From NCBI RefSeq assembly GCF_905220365.1, contig NC_061153.1, positions 5,848,001 through 5,912,000 on the forward strand: a stretch of 64,000 nucleotides of DNA, read 5' to 3'. The notes under the pieces were generated by a model. It ran no database searches, had not been told where the DNA came from, and worked only from the letters and a program-made list of their open reading frames with translations. This document shows positions 1 to 9,483 of this stretch, in pieces (position 1 is the first letter of the stretch; each line of letters opens with the position of its first letter). Both the position numbers and the translations under genes were made by a program. The stretch comes from Vanessa cardui (taxonomy: Eukaryota; Arthropoda; Insecta; Lepidoptera; Nymphalidae).

Positions 1-136
1 AAGATAGTCTTGTAATTCGCCGACTGGGATTTTGTTTCATTCAAAGTCTGCATTGTTCGTAAAAATAACTTAGAGATTTAAACACGGATCTATATAAAGG
101 TTGAAAATAATGTGACGTGTGACTTGGAATAGATAA

Positions 137-582
137 CTATATAACATCATTAGCGACTGCATATTCTAACATTTCTACTGAATTACAGTGAGTAGCATGG
201 CCATCTAATAGCAATAAGACTTTGCCCGGTGGTTTCCTTGGCACGAAGTGGGTTTTAAGCCATTCTAAAAACAGTGCAGATGTAATGTAAGCCGACTTTT
301 GAGACATAAAAACTTGGGATCCTGGAGGCATTCCGTCCGAGAATTCAGCTTTTTTATTTTTTCCTTTAAAAATACAAACAGGTGGCAAAAAAGTTCCTTC
401 GGCATTGCAACACCCAATCACGGTAATAGTTTCTCCTTTTTCAGTTGAAGTTATCGTAGATACAGCTTTTGATCCTTTTTTGGCTAATACGTGTCCTGGG
501 CGATTATTTAGTTGCAAACCTGATTCATCCATATTGAAAATAGAGTTTGGTTTGTCTATAAGATCATTATCTGTCAAAACCT
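137..582 (-). pseudogene. pogo/Tigger-like DDE transposase fragment
   Basis: This open stretch encodes the middle of a DDE_1-type transposase (pogo/Tigger/jerky group, cut-and-paste enzymes acting on DNA in the nucleus). The first catalytic Asp lies in the motif NMDESGL and the second in LLLLDGHATHC. Between them is the usual block with VIGCCNAEG and PPVCIFKGKN. The CENP-B-like DNA-binding half and the third catalytic Asp are both absent: the frame stops at 137, and the upstream side ends against a repeat. There is no ATG start. The sequence TTTTTGTTCAG just upstream on the minus strand looks like a splice acceptor, so this may be one exon of a longer gene. It is a fragment, not a working enzyme. 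The superfamily call is firm, the exact family is not. Confidence 0.75.
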
Positions 583-587
583 GAACA

Positions 588-1222
588 AAAATGATATCGT
601 GAAGTTCAGATTACAATACAATAAGATTGAGCACAAAGAACGGTTCGGTCGGGCACAGAACGGGGGCTTTACGGGGGTATTTGGGTAAGAAATAGGGAAA
701 CGACGTATTTCAGTACCAATTCTTCAACTATGTATATAATAGGTTGGGGAAAAAGTTTCTTCGTATTTTATATGAAAAATCAAAAAGTTTTTTTTATAGT
801 TTATTTACATTTGACTAAAGTATGTAGGTGCCATTTTGTTCCATGACTTTTTGCCATCTTGTTGGTAGTGACATGATCCCATTACTGTAAAAATTTTGGG
901 GCTTCTGATCGAAAAACTGCGACAAGTGGTTTTGGCAGTCCTCTCGTGATGTTAACCTGACACTGCCTAAGGAATTCTGCAGAGACCGAAACAGATGAAA
1001 ATCTGAAGGTGCAAGGTCAGGACTATACGGCGGATGCATTAATACCTCCCAGCCAAACTCTCGTAATTTTTGTTGAGTGGCTAAAGATGTGTGAGGTCTA
1101 GCGTTGTCATGGTGAAAAACCACACCCCTTCTGTTGATCAATTCTGGCCGCTTTCTCTAAATTTCTTGCTTCAATCTCATCAATTGTTCGCAATACAGTT
1201 CTGAATCGATGGTCCTGCCGGG
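588..1222. repeat. Left arm of 635-bp perfect inverted repeat
   Basis: Positions x and 3384-x are complementary from 588 to 1222. I compared both ends and several inner blocks and found no mismatch. The arm holds 153 bases of non-mariner flank (588-740) and the C-terminal half of a mariner element. Its partner is 2162-2796. Confidence 0.9.
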
Positions 1223-1617
1223 CGGTAACAGCTCATAATGAATGATGCCCTTCCAATCCCACCATACACACAGCATTACCTTGTTGCGAGTTAATCCGGG
1301 TTTTGCCACAGTCTGTGAAGCTTGACCGGCCTTTGACCACGATCTTTTTCGCACGTTGTTGTCGTATGTGATCCACTTTTCATCACCAGTTATCAGCTTC
1401 TTCAAAAATGGTTCGGTTTCATTACGTCGTAATAAAGAATCACAAATGAGTACACGGTTCATTAGGTTTCTTTCAGTGAGTTCATGAGGCACCCATATAT
1501 CGAGCTTTTTTGTGTACCCAGCTTTATTCAAATGAGTCAAAACCGTTTTGTGGTCAATTGCCAGTTCTTCAGCTACATCGTAACTACTAATATGCCGATC
1601 TTGCTCCACTTTTTCAA
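741..1617 (-). pseudogene. mariner transposase, N-terminally truncated, one stop
   Basis: Minus-strand mariner transposase (Tc1/mariner superfamily, TA-targeting nuclear DNA transposase). The first catalytic Asp is in TGDEKW, the second in VFHHDNARPH and the third in SPDLAPSD. The spacing between the last two is 34 residues, the mariner D,D34D signature. The WVPHELTE motif typical of mariners is also present. The two open pieces, 1157-1609 and 815-1141, are in the same frame and separated by a single TAG at 1157-1159. The N-terminal helix-turn-helix region is missing: the sequence breaks near 1617 against a LINE fragment. The 3' element end (AGGTTGGGGAAAAAG, from 741) is present. It resembles cecropia-type mariners, but that subfamily call is tentative. 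It is non-functional. Confidence 0.88.
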
Positions 1618-1624
1618 AAATGGC

Positions 1625-2150
1625 ATCATATATTTACAACAATATCATGTATATTCACAGTAACATTGATTACTTTGATAAAATCAGTGATAATCATTGT
1701 ATATGCACTAGAAGTAAGGATAAACTTATAACGCCAAGTTTTCGACTCCGCAAAGTCAATAAATCCTTCTTGGGGCAAGGTATCCGTTTCTATAATAAAT
1801 TTCCGCAGAAATTTTTAACTTTGCCGTTTATTAAATTCAAATCGTTTGTAAAAATACATTGGTAGAAAAAGCATATTATTCAATACAAGATTTTGTAGAT
1901 GATAAAAAAGCGTGGAGTTAATACCTGTTGACTTCCAAGCAGGATACATTAATTGAAATAATTGTATTTAATTAACATGACGTTGTATTTTTTAAATGTT
2001 AAAAAAGAGTAACTACTGAGTTTCTTGCCGGTTCTTCTCGGTAGAATCTACTTTCCGAACCGGTGGTAGCTTCACTTAATTGTAAAATGACGATTCAAAA
2101 GTGCTTATAAAAGCAAACTTGAATAAAGTTTATTTTGATTTTGATTTTTG
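1625..2150 (+). pseudogene. LINE 3' fragment (CR1/jockey group)
   Basis: 5'-truncated non-LTR retrotransposon tail. It contains the end of the reverse-transcriptase ORF (motif SFRLRKVNKSFL followed by FYNKFPQ) and a 3' UTR that ends in a TTTTGATTTTGATTTTT-like tail near 2150. A second, longer copy of the same family lies at 37589-38429, which shows the coding end as KKAYYSIQDFVDDKKAWN. Here the ORF is broken by a stop after KIHW. It separates the two mariner arms. No clear target duplication is visible. Confidence 0.75.
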
Positions 2151-2161
2151 GTTTAGCTGGT

Positions 2162-2643
2162 CCCGGCAGGACCATCGATTCAGAACTGTATTGCGAACAA
2201 TTGATGAGATTGAAGCAAGAAATTTAGAGAAAGCGGCCAGAATTGATCAACAGAAGGGGTGTGGTTTTTCACCATGACAACGCTAGACCTCACACATCTT
2301 TAGCCACTCAACAAAAATTACGAGAGTTTGGCTGGGAGGTATTAATGCATCCGCCGTATAGTCCTGACCTTGCACCTTCAGATTTTCATCTGTTTCGGTC
2401 TCTGCAGAATTCCTTAGGCAGTGTCAGGTTAACATCACGAGAGGACTGCCAAAACCACTTGTCGCAGTTTTTCGATCAGAAGCCCCAAAATTTTTACAGT
2501 AATGGGATCATGTCACTACCAACAAGATGGCAAAAAGTCATGGAACAAAATGGCACCTACATACTTTAGTCAAATGTAAATAAACTATAAAAAAAACTTT
2601 TTGATTTTTCATATAAAATACGAAGAAACTTTTTCCCCAACCT
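2162..2643 (+). pseudogene. mariner transposase C-terminal half, inverted copy
   Basis: Plus-strand copy of the mariner C-terminal region, identical to the minus-strand one at 741-1222. It carries the second and third catalytic Asp motifs (HHDNARPH and PDLAPSD) and ends QNGTYIL at 2569. The element's terminal sequence follows to about 2643. It also carries the same in-frame TAG (about 2225-2227). It begins abruptly at the codons for PGRTIDSE, so the first catalytic Asp and the DNA-binding domain are absent. It cannot encode an enzyme. Confidence 0.88.
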
Positions 2644-2662
2644 ATTATATACATAGTTGAAG

Positions 2663-2788
2663 AATTGGTACTGAAATACGTCGTTTCCCTATTTCTTACC
2701 CAAATACCCCCGTAAAGCCCCCGTTCTGTGCCCGACCGAACCGTTCTTTGTGCTCAATCTTATTGTATTGTAATCTGAACTTCACGAT
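2663..2788 (+). repeat. Interspersed repeat, copy 1 (AATTGGTACTGAAATACG)
   Basis: This segment flanks the mariner in both palindrome arms. It recurs in diverged form at 4822-4935, starting AATTGGTACTGAAATACG and ending near CACGAT. The family is unknown to me. It may be an end of one of the neighbouring DNA transposons. Confidence 0.7.
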
Positions 2789-2796
2789 ATCATTTT

Positions 2797-3035
2797 GTAC
2801 ACTGAACTTTCCCTAGAAGGTCATCAAGCCTTTATCGGCATTCAAAATCGTAGTATCGAAATTAGCCTGGGCCTGGGTTTTTCAGCCAGGTGGTTTGGCT
2901 AGTGTTTCGACGGCGTTGGCCCTCTGCACACTTGCCCCGCCCACGAGGAGAGAAACTGGTGAGTAGCATCAGTTACTGGGTCGAGACCGTTGGGAGTTGT
3001 GACTCAGAGTCGGGCTTGGTCTTGGACTTGATCTT
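2797..3035. other. Unassigned non-coding stretch
   Basis: GC-richer than its surroundings, with no recognisable gene. It joins the palindrome to the truncated 3' end of the hAT gene. The 16-mer CCCTAGAAGGTCATCA at 2811-2826 recurs at 62420-62435. Confidence 0.5.
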
Positions 3036-4349
3036 CTAATTTTCTCTTCCAAAACAGCAACTTTTTCTGAAACCTGTTATTTTATCTGCCAATTGCAGGA
3101 TATGGGTATTGTTACCCTGCAAAGACTTATTAAGATCGTTCAATTTGTTAAATATGTCACAGAGGTATGCCAATTTTATAATAAAATCTGTATTATTAAA
3201 ATTTTGCGCATCTTCGTGTGATTCTCTCTGTAAATAAGTGTAAAACTCATTTCTTAATTCATACACACGTGCGAGAACGTTACCTCTGGACAACCAACGT
3301 GAGTTGCAATAATAAATTAAAGTAGTATGCTCGGCACCCAATTCTTCACAAAGTTTATTGAAAAGTCTCGCTTTTACCGGTCGAGTTTTAATGTAGTTTA
3401 CCACTTTAATAATGCAATCCAACACATTACTTAAATATGGTGTAATGTTCTTTGCTGCCAAGGCCTTCCTATGTATGACACAATGTGTCCATTTTACATT
3501 TTTAGCCTTGGTTTTGATGAGAGCTTGTAATCCTCCATACTGTCCAGACATCGCTCGGGCACCATCGGTGCACACACCCACACAGTTTTCCCAGCTAATA
3601 TTATTTTCAGTCATATATGAGTCCAAAATGTGAAATAAATCAGTAGCTTTACCACCTTCACATATTTTTTTGCAAAACAACAAATCCTCACACAGATTAT
3701 TTTCATGTATGTACCGTACGTAACATATCAATTGAGCATCGTCATTACTATCCGTCGCCTCATCCAGTTGAATTGCAAATAAACCTGAAAGTTTTCTAAC
3801 AATTTGCTCATTGATATCTTCTGCCATGTCGTGAATACGGCGACTAATCGTATTGTTTGAAAGAGGTATATTTTTTATTTCTTTAGCTGCCGATTCTCCA
3901 ATCATTATTGATACCATATCAACCGCTGTAGGCAAAATCAGTTCCTCAGCAATCGTGTGTGGTTTCTTACATTTGGCAATACGGTGAGCTACCATGTAGG
4001 AGGCGAGCAATGCTTTTGCAGGAACTGTTGCTCTTGAAACCAAAGACATGGATTGATGTTTTAACTCTCGCAGTTTTCTTACAAAAAACTCTCTCGGCTT
4101 ACCTTGTAAATCACTGTGAACTAATTCCAAATGCCGCTTTAGTTTGTTCGGAAGCATACTTTCAGCTGCCAACACTTTGTAGATAACACATTGAGGAAGT
4201 TCTACATCTTCTTTAGTAATGCAGGTAAATCCGAAATCCAAATATTCGTCGTCATATTTTCTATATTTCTTTCGCTTCCCTCCAGTTACATTACTGCTCT
4301 CGCCTGACCCCTCATTCCGTTTTCTATTTTTTTCGATAAATTTATCCAT
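3036..4349 (-). pseudogene. hAT transposase (ZBED5/SCAND3-like), 3'-truncated
   Basis: Minus-strand hAT-superfamily transposase of the ZBED5/SCAND3 type (nuclear DNA transposase). The first ATG is at 4349; an open TTG-led extension reaches 4373. Residues from about 50 show a degenerate BED zinc finger: the partner of its first cysteine is lost (PQCVIYK), while the distal HLELVH half remains. The RNase H-like core follows, with the first catalytic Asp in QLDEATDS, the second in CTDGARAMSG, and the hAT-typical SRWLSRG. The reading frame ends in unrelated residues at 3036, before the C-terminal hAT dimerisation region, so about a third of the protein is missing. No terminal inverted repeats or 8-bp duplication were found around it. 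I regard it as an old, 3'-truncated copy. Confidence 0.85.
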
Positions 4350-4821
4350 AATTAACCTTATAAATCTATCCAATTTAATCTGTCTAACTTTAAAACGCCG
4401 GTTGCGTAATTAAACAAAAGAAAAGCGGGACTGAACGCAATAGTAAGTAATAGTTTATGGACTGAACGACATGATCACGCGCGGTATCGAAAACGCGGAT
4501 CGCGGGCGGGGCGGCGCGGGCGGCAGTCAGTCGCTCTCCCGTTCTCGCGCCGCGGTGTTTGACAGAATGCGCGCGGCGCTCACTCGACTCAGTCGCATCA
4601 ACGTATCGCCACGCGACGCCCCTGGGATAATGTCGCGACTCACAGTTAGGGAAGCCCGGCTTTATGGTGATAGTTACGGGATGTAGAAATAATATGCGAG
4701 ACTTCTTAGTTGACACGCTTATTTGTCGCTACAGTTGGTAAGCGAGTGAACTTTCAGAGGTGTCGCGCTAACATTTATACCAAACACAAAATATATACTA
4801 AGCACTATTTGTACCCCTACA
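4350..4821. other. GC-rich 5' flank of hAT remnant
   Basis: The block 4470-4640 is strongly GC- and CpG-rich (runs of CGCG) within an AT-rich region. This resembles the GC-rich 5' region of the other hAT at 14940-15060. Short open frames here on both strands have no recognisable motif. I read it as the former promoter/5' UTR of the hAT gene. Confidence 0.4.
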
Positions 4822-4935
4822 AATTGGTACTGAAATACGTTGTGTCCCTTATTCTCACCCAAATACCCCGTTCTTCGCCCGCCCGAACCATGCTTTGTAC
4901 TTAGTCTTATTATATTGTAATCTGAATTCCACGAT
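4822..4935 (+). repeat. Interspersed repeat, copy 2
   Basis: Diverged copy of the segment at 2663-2788. It shares AATTGGTACTGAAATACG at one end, the CCCGACCGAACC-like middle and a TGTAATCTGAA block, and has several small deletions. Confidence 0.7.
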
Positions 4936-5334
4936 CTCAAACACAATCCGCTATGATGGCCCTCACCTAATATCAATCCACATCATTGATATTACCCGTT
5001 TTCCCCAAGTCTTGAACCACCTGTGTGAACCTGGCACCCAACTTTAGAAAATCAAATTTTTGTTAATGCATTCTTGAAGTGTTTGGTATGTAGTTGATTG
5101 TAGTGAGAAAATGTTTGTTTGTAGTTTGACCAAAAAACCAATTTGGGTCACCCAAGAATGGCCATCCCGCGGATTTCGAAAAAATCAATTTTAACGGTTG
5201 ATTTGTATAGGAAATCGTTAGTAGTTGATTGTAGTGAACGAATTTTCGTTTGTAGTTATTTGTTGAATTTTTTTTTTTTTCGTTAAAGTTAATCGTTATT
5301 GAACCTGTTGCCTAAATTGTGCTTCAAAGTAAAA

Positions 5335-6120
5335 GAATTTTCGATTGTGGTAAAACAGCAGTTGATAAGGAGCAATCAACTTGAGTCAAACTCGCTTCGA
5401 AGTGATGAAGATTGAATTACTCCGGTTGTGTTACACTAGACGACTACTACAAACGTCGAAAATGACTCAAAGATGCTTGTTGTGGTTTGTAGTAAAGGAA
5501 TTGTTGATTGTAGTAGAACGGAAGTTCATAAAAAGCGACCAATTTCAGTCTAACTCGCTTTGGAGTGATTCCGAGTGAATTACTCCGATTGTGAAGATTA
5601 GACGACTACTACAAACATCAAAAACGACTCAAAGATACTCGTTGAGGTTTGTAGTAGAGGAATTTTATATTGTAGTGAAGAAGTTGATGAGAAGCGATCA
5701 ACTTGAGTCAACCTCACTTTAGGGTGATCCCGAGTGAGATACTTCGGTCGTAAACACTAGAAGACTACTACAAACGTCAAAAATGACTCAAAGATACTCG
5801 TTGAGGTTTGTAGTAGAGGAATTTTTATTGTGGTAGAACGGAAGTTCATAAAAAGCGATCAACTTGGGTCAAACGCGCTTTGGCGTGTTCCGAGTGAGTT
5901 ACTCCGATTAAGAAGATTAGACGACTACTACAAACGTCGAAAATGACTCAAAGATGCTCGTTCAGATTTGTAGTGGAGGAATTGTTGAATGTAGTGCAAC
6001 AGAAGTTGATGAGAAACGACCAATTTCAGTCAAACTCGCTTTGGAGTGATTCCGAGGGAATTACTCCGATTGTGAAGATTGGACGACTACTACAAACGTC
6101 AAAAATGATTCAAAGATGCT
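5335..6120 (+). repeat. Tandem array of about 160-bp units
   Basis: The core GACGACTACTACAAAC recurs at about 5439, 5601, 5760, 5920 and 6082, giving periods of 162, 159, 160 and 162 bases. Each unit also contains a TTTGTAGTAGAGGAATT-like block, AAGTTGATGAGAAGCGA and ACTCGCTTTGGAGTGA, with a few per cent divergence. There are about five units. Upstream (5085-5260) are degenerate half-motifs (GTAGTTGATTGTAGTGA), perhaps the decayed edge. It is a small satellite and encodes nothing. Confidence 0.88.
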
Positions 6121-6683
6121 CCACCGACACCACCGAGACACCGACTCCAAATATAACAATAATTATAACTACATGATATAATCGTTAATCGACTTTTAAG
6201 TTCTCTAATATTTTTCATTTCATTTAACTTAGGAAGACTCTAAAAAATATGTTGAATACGCAATTATTTTTATTACTTTTTCGTGCATATTCATTTGTTT
6301 TAAAATAGTGTTTTGTTTGAAGTCGGTTTTTCTTTTTTGTTAAAATTTTTATTTATTTTTTGATTTTAAGTGAAGCTGATGTTGACTAACTATTTTTTTT
6401 TAATATGGATAGATTAAGCGTTCCGTTTATATAAGTCCGAAACTACTTCGAGAACAATTTCAAAGGAAACTTGCGAATAAAGCAAAAATAGACTTTCGAA
6501 AATGCGTTTTTCTTTGCATTCCTTTTTCTATGACCTTTCAATTAAGCATATCGATTGAAAAACTAACGTTAGGGCCCAAAACATAGCTAAGCTAAAAGCT
6601 AGGATATTTCCGATAGCCAATTTCATACAATCACACCAATAACTAGCGAATTAGATCGACGTAGTTAATAAATCCTTACATAT
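6121..6683. other. AT-rich non-coding DNA
   Basis: No gene, repeat or RNA signal recognised. It ends at the 8-bp target duplication of the hAT element. Confidence 0.5.
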
Positions 6684-6954
6684 ATATTTACTAGTGATGT
6701 GCCGGATCGTATAAAATGTAGATCCGCGGATACGGATCTGAATACGGACATTTGTTGTCAAGATCCGCGGATACGGATACGGATACGGATCTTAACTTTT
6801 TTACACAATCAGTGTCGGTGCGCGCGATTTCATGTTGAAACATGTTTTGACTTGCATTGCGCGGCGGGTCTTTCTTCTGTTTTGTTTTAGTTTAATGTGA
6901 CACTGGGCAGCATAGATAACGCTTGTGTTTGGTATTAGTACATGTTTAAAAAAA

Positions 6955-8823
6955 ATGTCAACAAAGAAGTTTAGTAGTATAATTTGGAATTATTTTGTGA
7001 TAATAAATGATGAATGTGCAAAGTGTAAAATTTGTGATGGAAATTATTCTCGTAAGGGTAAAGGCACAACTTCTTTAAAAAATCATTTACAAAGAAAACA
7101 TCCTCAAGAATATGAATTATTCTTTAAAGAAGACTCTGCTAAGAAGAGTATCGACGAAATATCACGACCGGGAACATCTTTACAAACGGTAAAAAGAGAA
7201 TTTAAACAAACTTTTTTTAAAGAATACATGGAAAAAGCTAAACTATGGGATAACACAAACTCCAAATCAATAAAAATAGACTATTTGATTGCTGAAATGC
7301 TAGCTTTATCAGATCTACCTTTTCAACACGTAGAAGAATTAGGGTTTCGCCGACTGATGGACCATATAGTTCCAAATTATGTTTTAAAAGGTAGAAAGTA
7401 TTTTACGGACCTTGTTTGTAGTGAGCTTTACGATAAAGTGTCATTAAAAATAAAAAACATGTTACAAGATTTTGAGAAAGTTTCCTTCACATCAGATATC
7501 TGGTCTGACTCTTCATCAGGAGTTTCATTGTTATCCTTAATATGTCATGGTATTACTAAAGATTTCCATCGAAAACACATCGTTTTGAAAGCGGAAGTTC
7601 TAGAAGAACGTCACACGGGTGATTATATTTCGGAAATATTTCATAGAATGTTAGAAGAATGGGGACTTTTGAAAAAAAATGTGCACTGTATGGTAAGAGA
7701 CGGGGGAACCAATATGAAGCGCGCCTGTTATTTATCTGAAATACAAAGTATCGACTGTACAGCACATCAGTTACATTTGGTGGTCAAAGAAGCAATAAAA
7801 ACAGTTGATGAAATTTCCATATTACTTACAAAATGTAGGAAAATTGCTGGACATTTCAACCATTCCACAATGGCAAAGCAAGAATTAGAAAAAATACAAG
7901 TTCGACTCAATCAAAAAGTCTTAAAAGTTTTGCAAGACTCACCAACACGCTGGAATTCCAGCTATTATATGTTGGAAAGACTTAATTATATCAAGGATTC
8001 GTTGTCGCTTTATTCTTCCAATAATAAAATAGAACAATTTGATGCCGATGACTGGATTTTAATTCAAGAATTATTAAAAGTGCTGAAGCCTTTGGAAGAC
8101 ACTACAAAAAAATTGAGCTCACAAAACACGTGTATATCTGACGTTATTCCTCTAGTACGAGCTTTAAATAAAATCTATGACGAGTTTCAGCAAAATTTGC
8201 ATATTAGTTTATCCGTAGTTGTGACTTTTGTGTCTGCTTTAAAGAATCAATTAGAGTATCGTTTTTCTGAAATTGATAAAAATGTTTTGTATCAAGTAGC
8301 CACATTTTTAGATCCACGCTATAAAGGAAAATTCTTCAGTGACATTCTCATAAGAGAAATAAAAGAAAAATTGCTTACAGTTTTAGAAACTGAACTAAAT
8401 CTCCCAGCAACTACAATCAGTACTGAAGATAAATCAATTACTGTTAGAAAAGAACATTGCACGAGCCTCGAAGAGTCTTTTGCTAATATGTTAGATAGTG
8501 ATGATGACGACGAGCAATCTGAAAATCATATATCAGATACGAAAGCTAATTTGCTCATCGAATATATGTCAGAAAAGAGATTACCAAGAGATCAAGACCA
8601 ACTAAAGTATTGGGAAATTAACACTAAAAAGTTTGGAGGTCTTAGTCACATTGCTCGTACATATTTATCATCACCTGCAACAAGTATTCCAAGTGAGCAA
8701 TTTTTCAGTGCAGCAGGAATTGTTTATAATCCTCATCGTAACAGACTTTTGGGGGACAAAGCTGCCAAATTACTCTTTTTGAAATATAATTTACCATTAC
8801 TTAATTTCAATTATGACTTATAA
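6955..8823 (+). CDS. hAT transposase, full length
   Basis: A 622-residue hAT (hobo/Ac/Tam3) transposase that would excise and reinsert the surrounding element in the nucleus. The frame is open from GTG at 6925, but the first ATG is at 6955 (MSTKKFSS), which I take as the start. Residues about 8-45 form a BED zinc finger (CKICDGNYS ... LKNHLQRKHP). The RNase H-like core has the first catalytic Asp in FTSDIWSD and the second in VRDGGTNMKRAC, followed by the hAT-typical PTRWNSSYYMLERL. The C-terminal dimerisation region is complete (ARTYLSSPATSIPSEQFFSA ... RNRLLGDKAAKL). Length and domain order match full-length hAT enzymes, and no stop or frameshift interrupts it. Activity is not shown by sequence alone; the third catalytic acidic residue was not placed. 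Confidence 0.93.
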   Translation: MSTKKFSSIIWNYFVIINDECAKCKICDGNYSRKGKGTTSLKNHLQRKHPQEYELFFKEDSAKKSIDEISRPGTSLQTVKREFKQTFFKEYMEKAKLWDNTNSKSIKIDYLIAEMLALSDLPFQHVEELGFRRLMDHIVPNYVLKGRKYFTDLVCSELYDKVSLKIKNMLQDFEKVSFTSDIWSDSSSGVSLLSLICHGITKDFHRKHIVLKAEVLEERHTGDYISEIFHRMLEEWGLLKKNVHCMVRDGGTNMKRACYLSEIQSIDCTAHQLHLVVKEAIKTVDEISILLTKCRKIAGHFNHSTMAKQELEKIQVRLNQKVLKVLQDSPTRWNSSYYMLERLNYIKDSLSLYSSNNKIEQFDADDWILIQELLKVLKPLEDTTKKLSSQNTCISDVIPLVRALNKIYDEFQQNLHISLSVVVTFVSALKNQLEYRFSEIDKNVLYQVATFLDPRYKGKFFSDILIREIKEKLLTVLETELNLPATTISTEDKSITVRKEHCTSLEESFANMLDSDDDDEQSENHISDTKANLLIEYMSEKRLPRDQDQLKYWEINTKKFGGLSHIARTYLSSPATSIPSEQFFSAAGIVYNPHRNRLLGDKAAKLLFLKYNLPLLNFNYDL

Positions 8824-9194
8824 TTTTTTTAAGTTCCATTAATTGTCATTTTAATCTAACATTAACACTGTATGTGTCACGCAGTACTAGTTTTGTTGAT
8901 TAAAAATTATTTAATTCGAATTTAAAATATTACGAAGATCTAAGTTTTTTTTATTGTTAATTAAAAGTGATCTCATAACTTTTTATACTACTGATCTCAT
9001 TAAGAAGCTAGTTTATTTAGAACCTTGAAGTTATATACTATTGGTATGATAACTAATGATAAATAATAAATATGATAATTGATAACTACGCCAAAGATTG
9101 CAACATAAAGGAGCCAAATATTTGATTATAAGAAATAAAGAAATATCCGTATTGAATTTAATAGTTTTTTATTTCTACCTAATGGCCTATTAAA

Positions 9195-9315
9195 GGCGAA
9201 GGCTAGCGACGCCACTTGCTGGAAATTGTTAGCTACTAAACCGAATCTATTTTAAGTAATTGTGGACCGTCACAATCTCGGCAACTGGCGTCGCTAGTAC
9301 GCCTTACCCTTCGCC
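9195..9315. mobile_element. Small MITE-like inverted-repeat element inside hAT
   Basis: A 121-bp segment in the 3' UTR of the hAT. Its ends are GGCGAAGG plus CTAGCGACGCCA on the left and the inverted TGGCGTCGCTAG plus CCTTCGCC on the right, with about 10 extra bases in the right stem. It is probably a MITE inserted in the hAT, or else a foldback belonging to it. The target duplication is unclear. Confidence 0.6.
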
Positions 9316-9483
9316 TCAAAGAATATATTATGTATAAATTTAAAATTAATAAGGTAAATAGATCCGCCAGATAGATCCGCCAAAAAGTAACGGATTCGGA
9401 TACGGATACGGATCTTTCTTCTGCCTCGAATATCCGCGGATACGGATACGGATACGGATATCCGGCACATCACTAATATTTAC

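Larger units (their letters stand above)
2162..2796. repeat. Right arm of 635-bp perfect inverted repeat
   Basis: Exact reverse complement of 588-1222. It contains the C-terminal mariner half in plus orientation and the same non-mariner flank. Confidence 0.9.
6692..9475 (+). mobile_element. Complete hAT DNA transposon (2,784 bp)
   Basis: The element starts TAGTGATGTGCCGGAT at 6692 and ends with the exact reverse complement of that 16-mer at 9475. It is flanked by identical 8-bp target duplications, ATATTTAC, at 6684-6691 and 9476-9483, as expected for hAT insertion. Inside both ends are clusters of the subterminal motif GGATACGGAT (6717-6790 and 9388-9460), likely transposase-binding sites. 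One intact transposase ORF fills the centre. The perfect duplications, matching ends and open ORF indicate a young and possibly autonomous copy. Confidence 0.95.

Noticed and set aside
4390..4716. Open frames of 71-108 codons on both strands
   Set aside because: They sit in a CpG-rich block where stops are rare by composition. No motif was seen.
5335..6120. CRISPR-like array
   Set aside because: Units are about 160 bases and diverge along their whole length, with no constant repeat/variable spacer pattern, in an animal genome.
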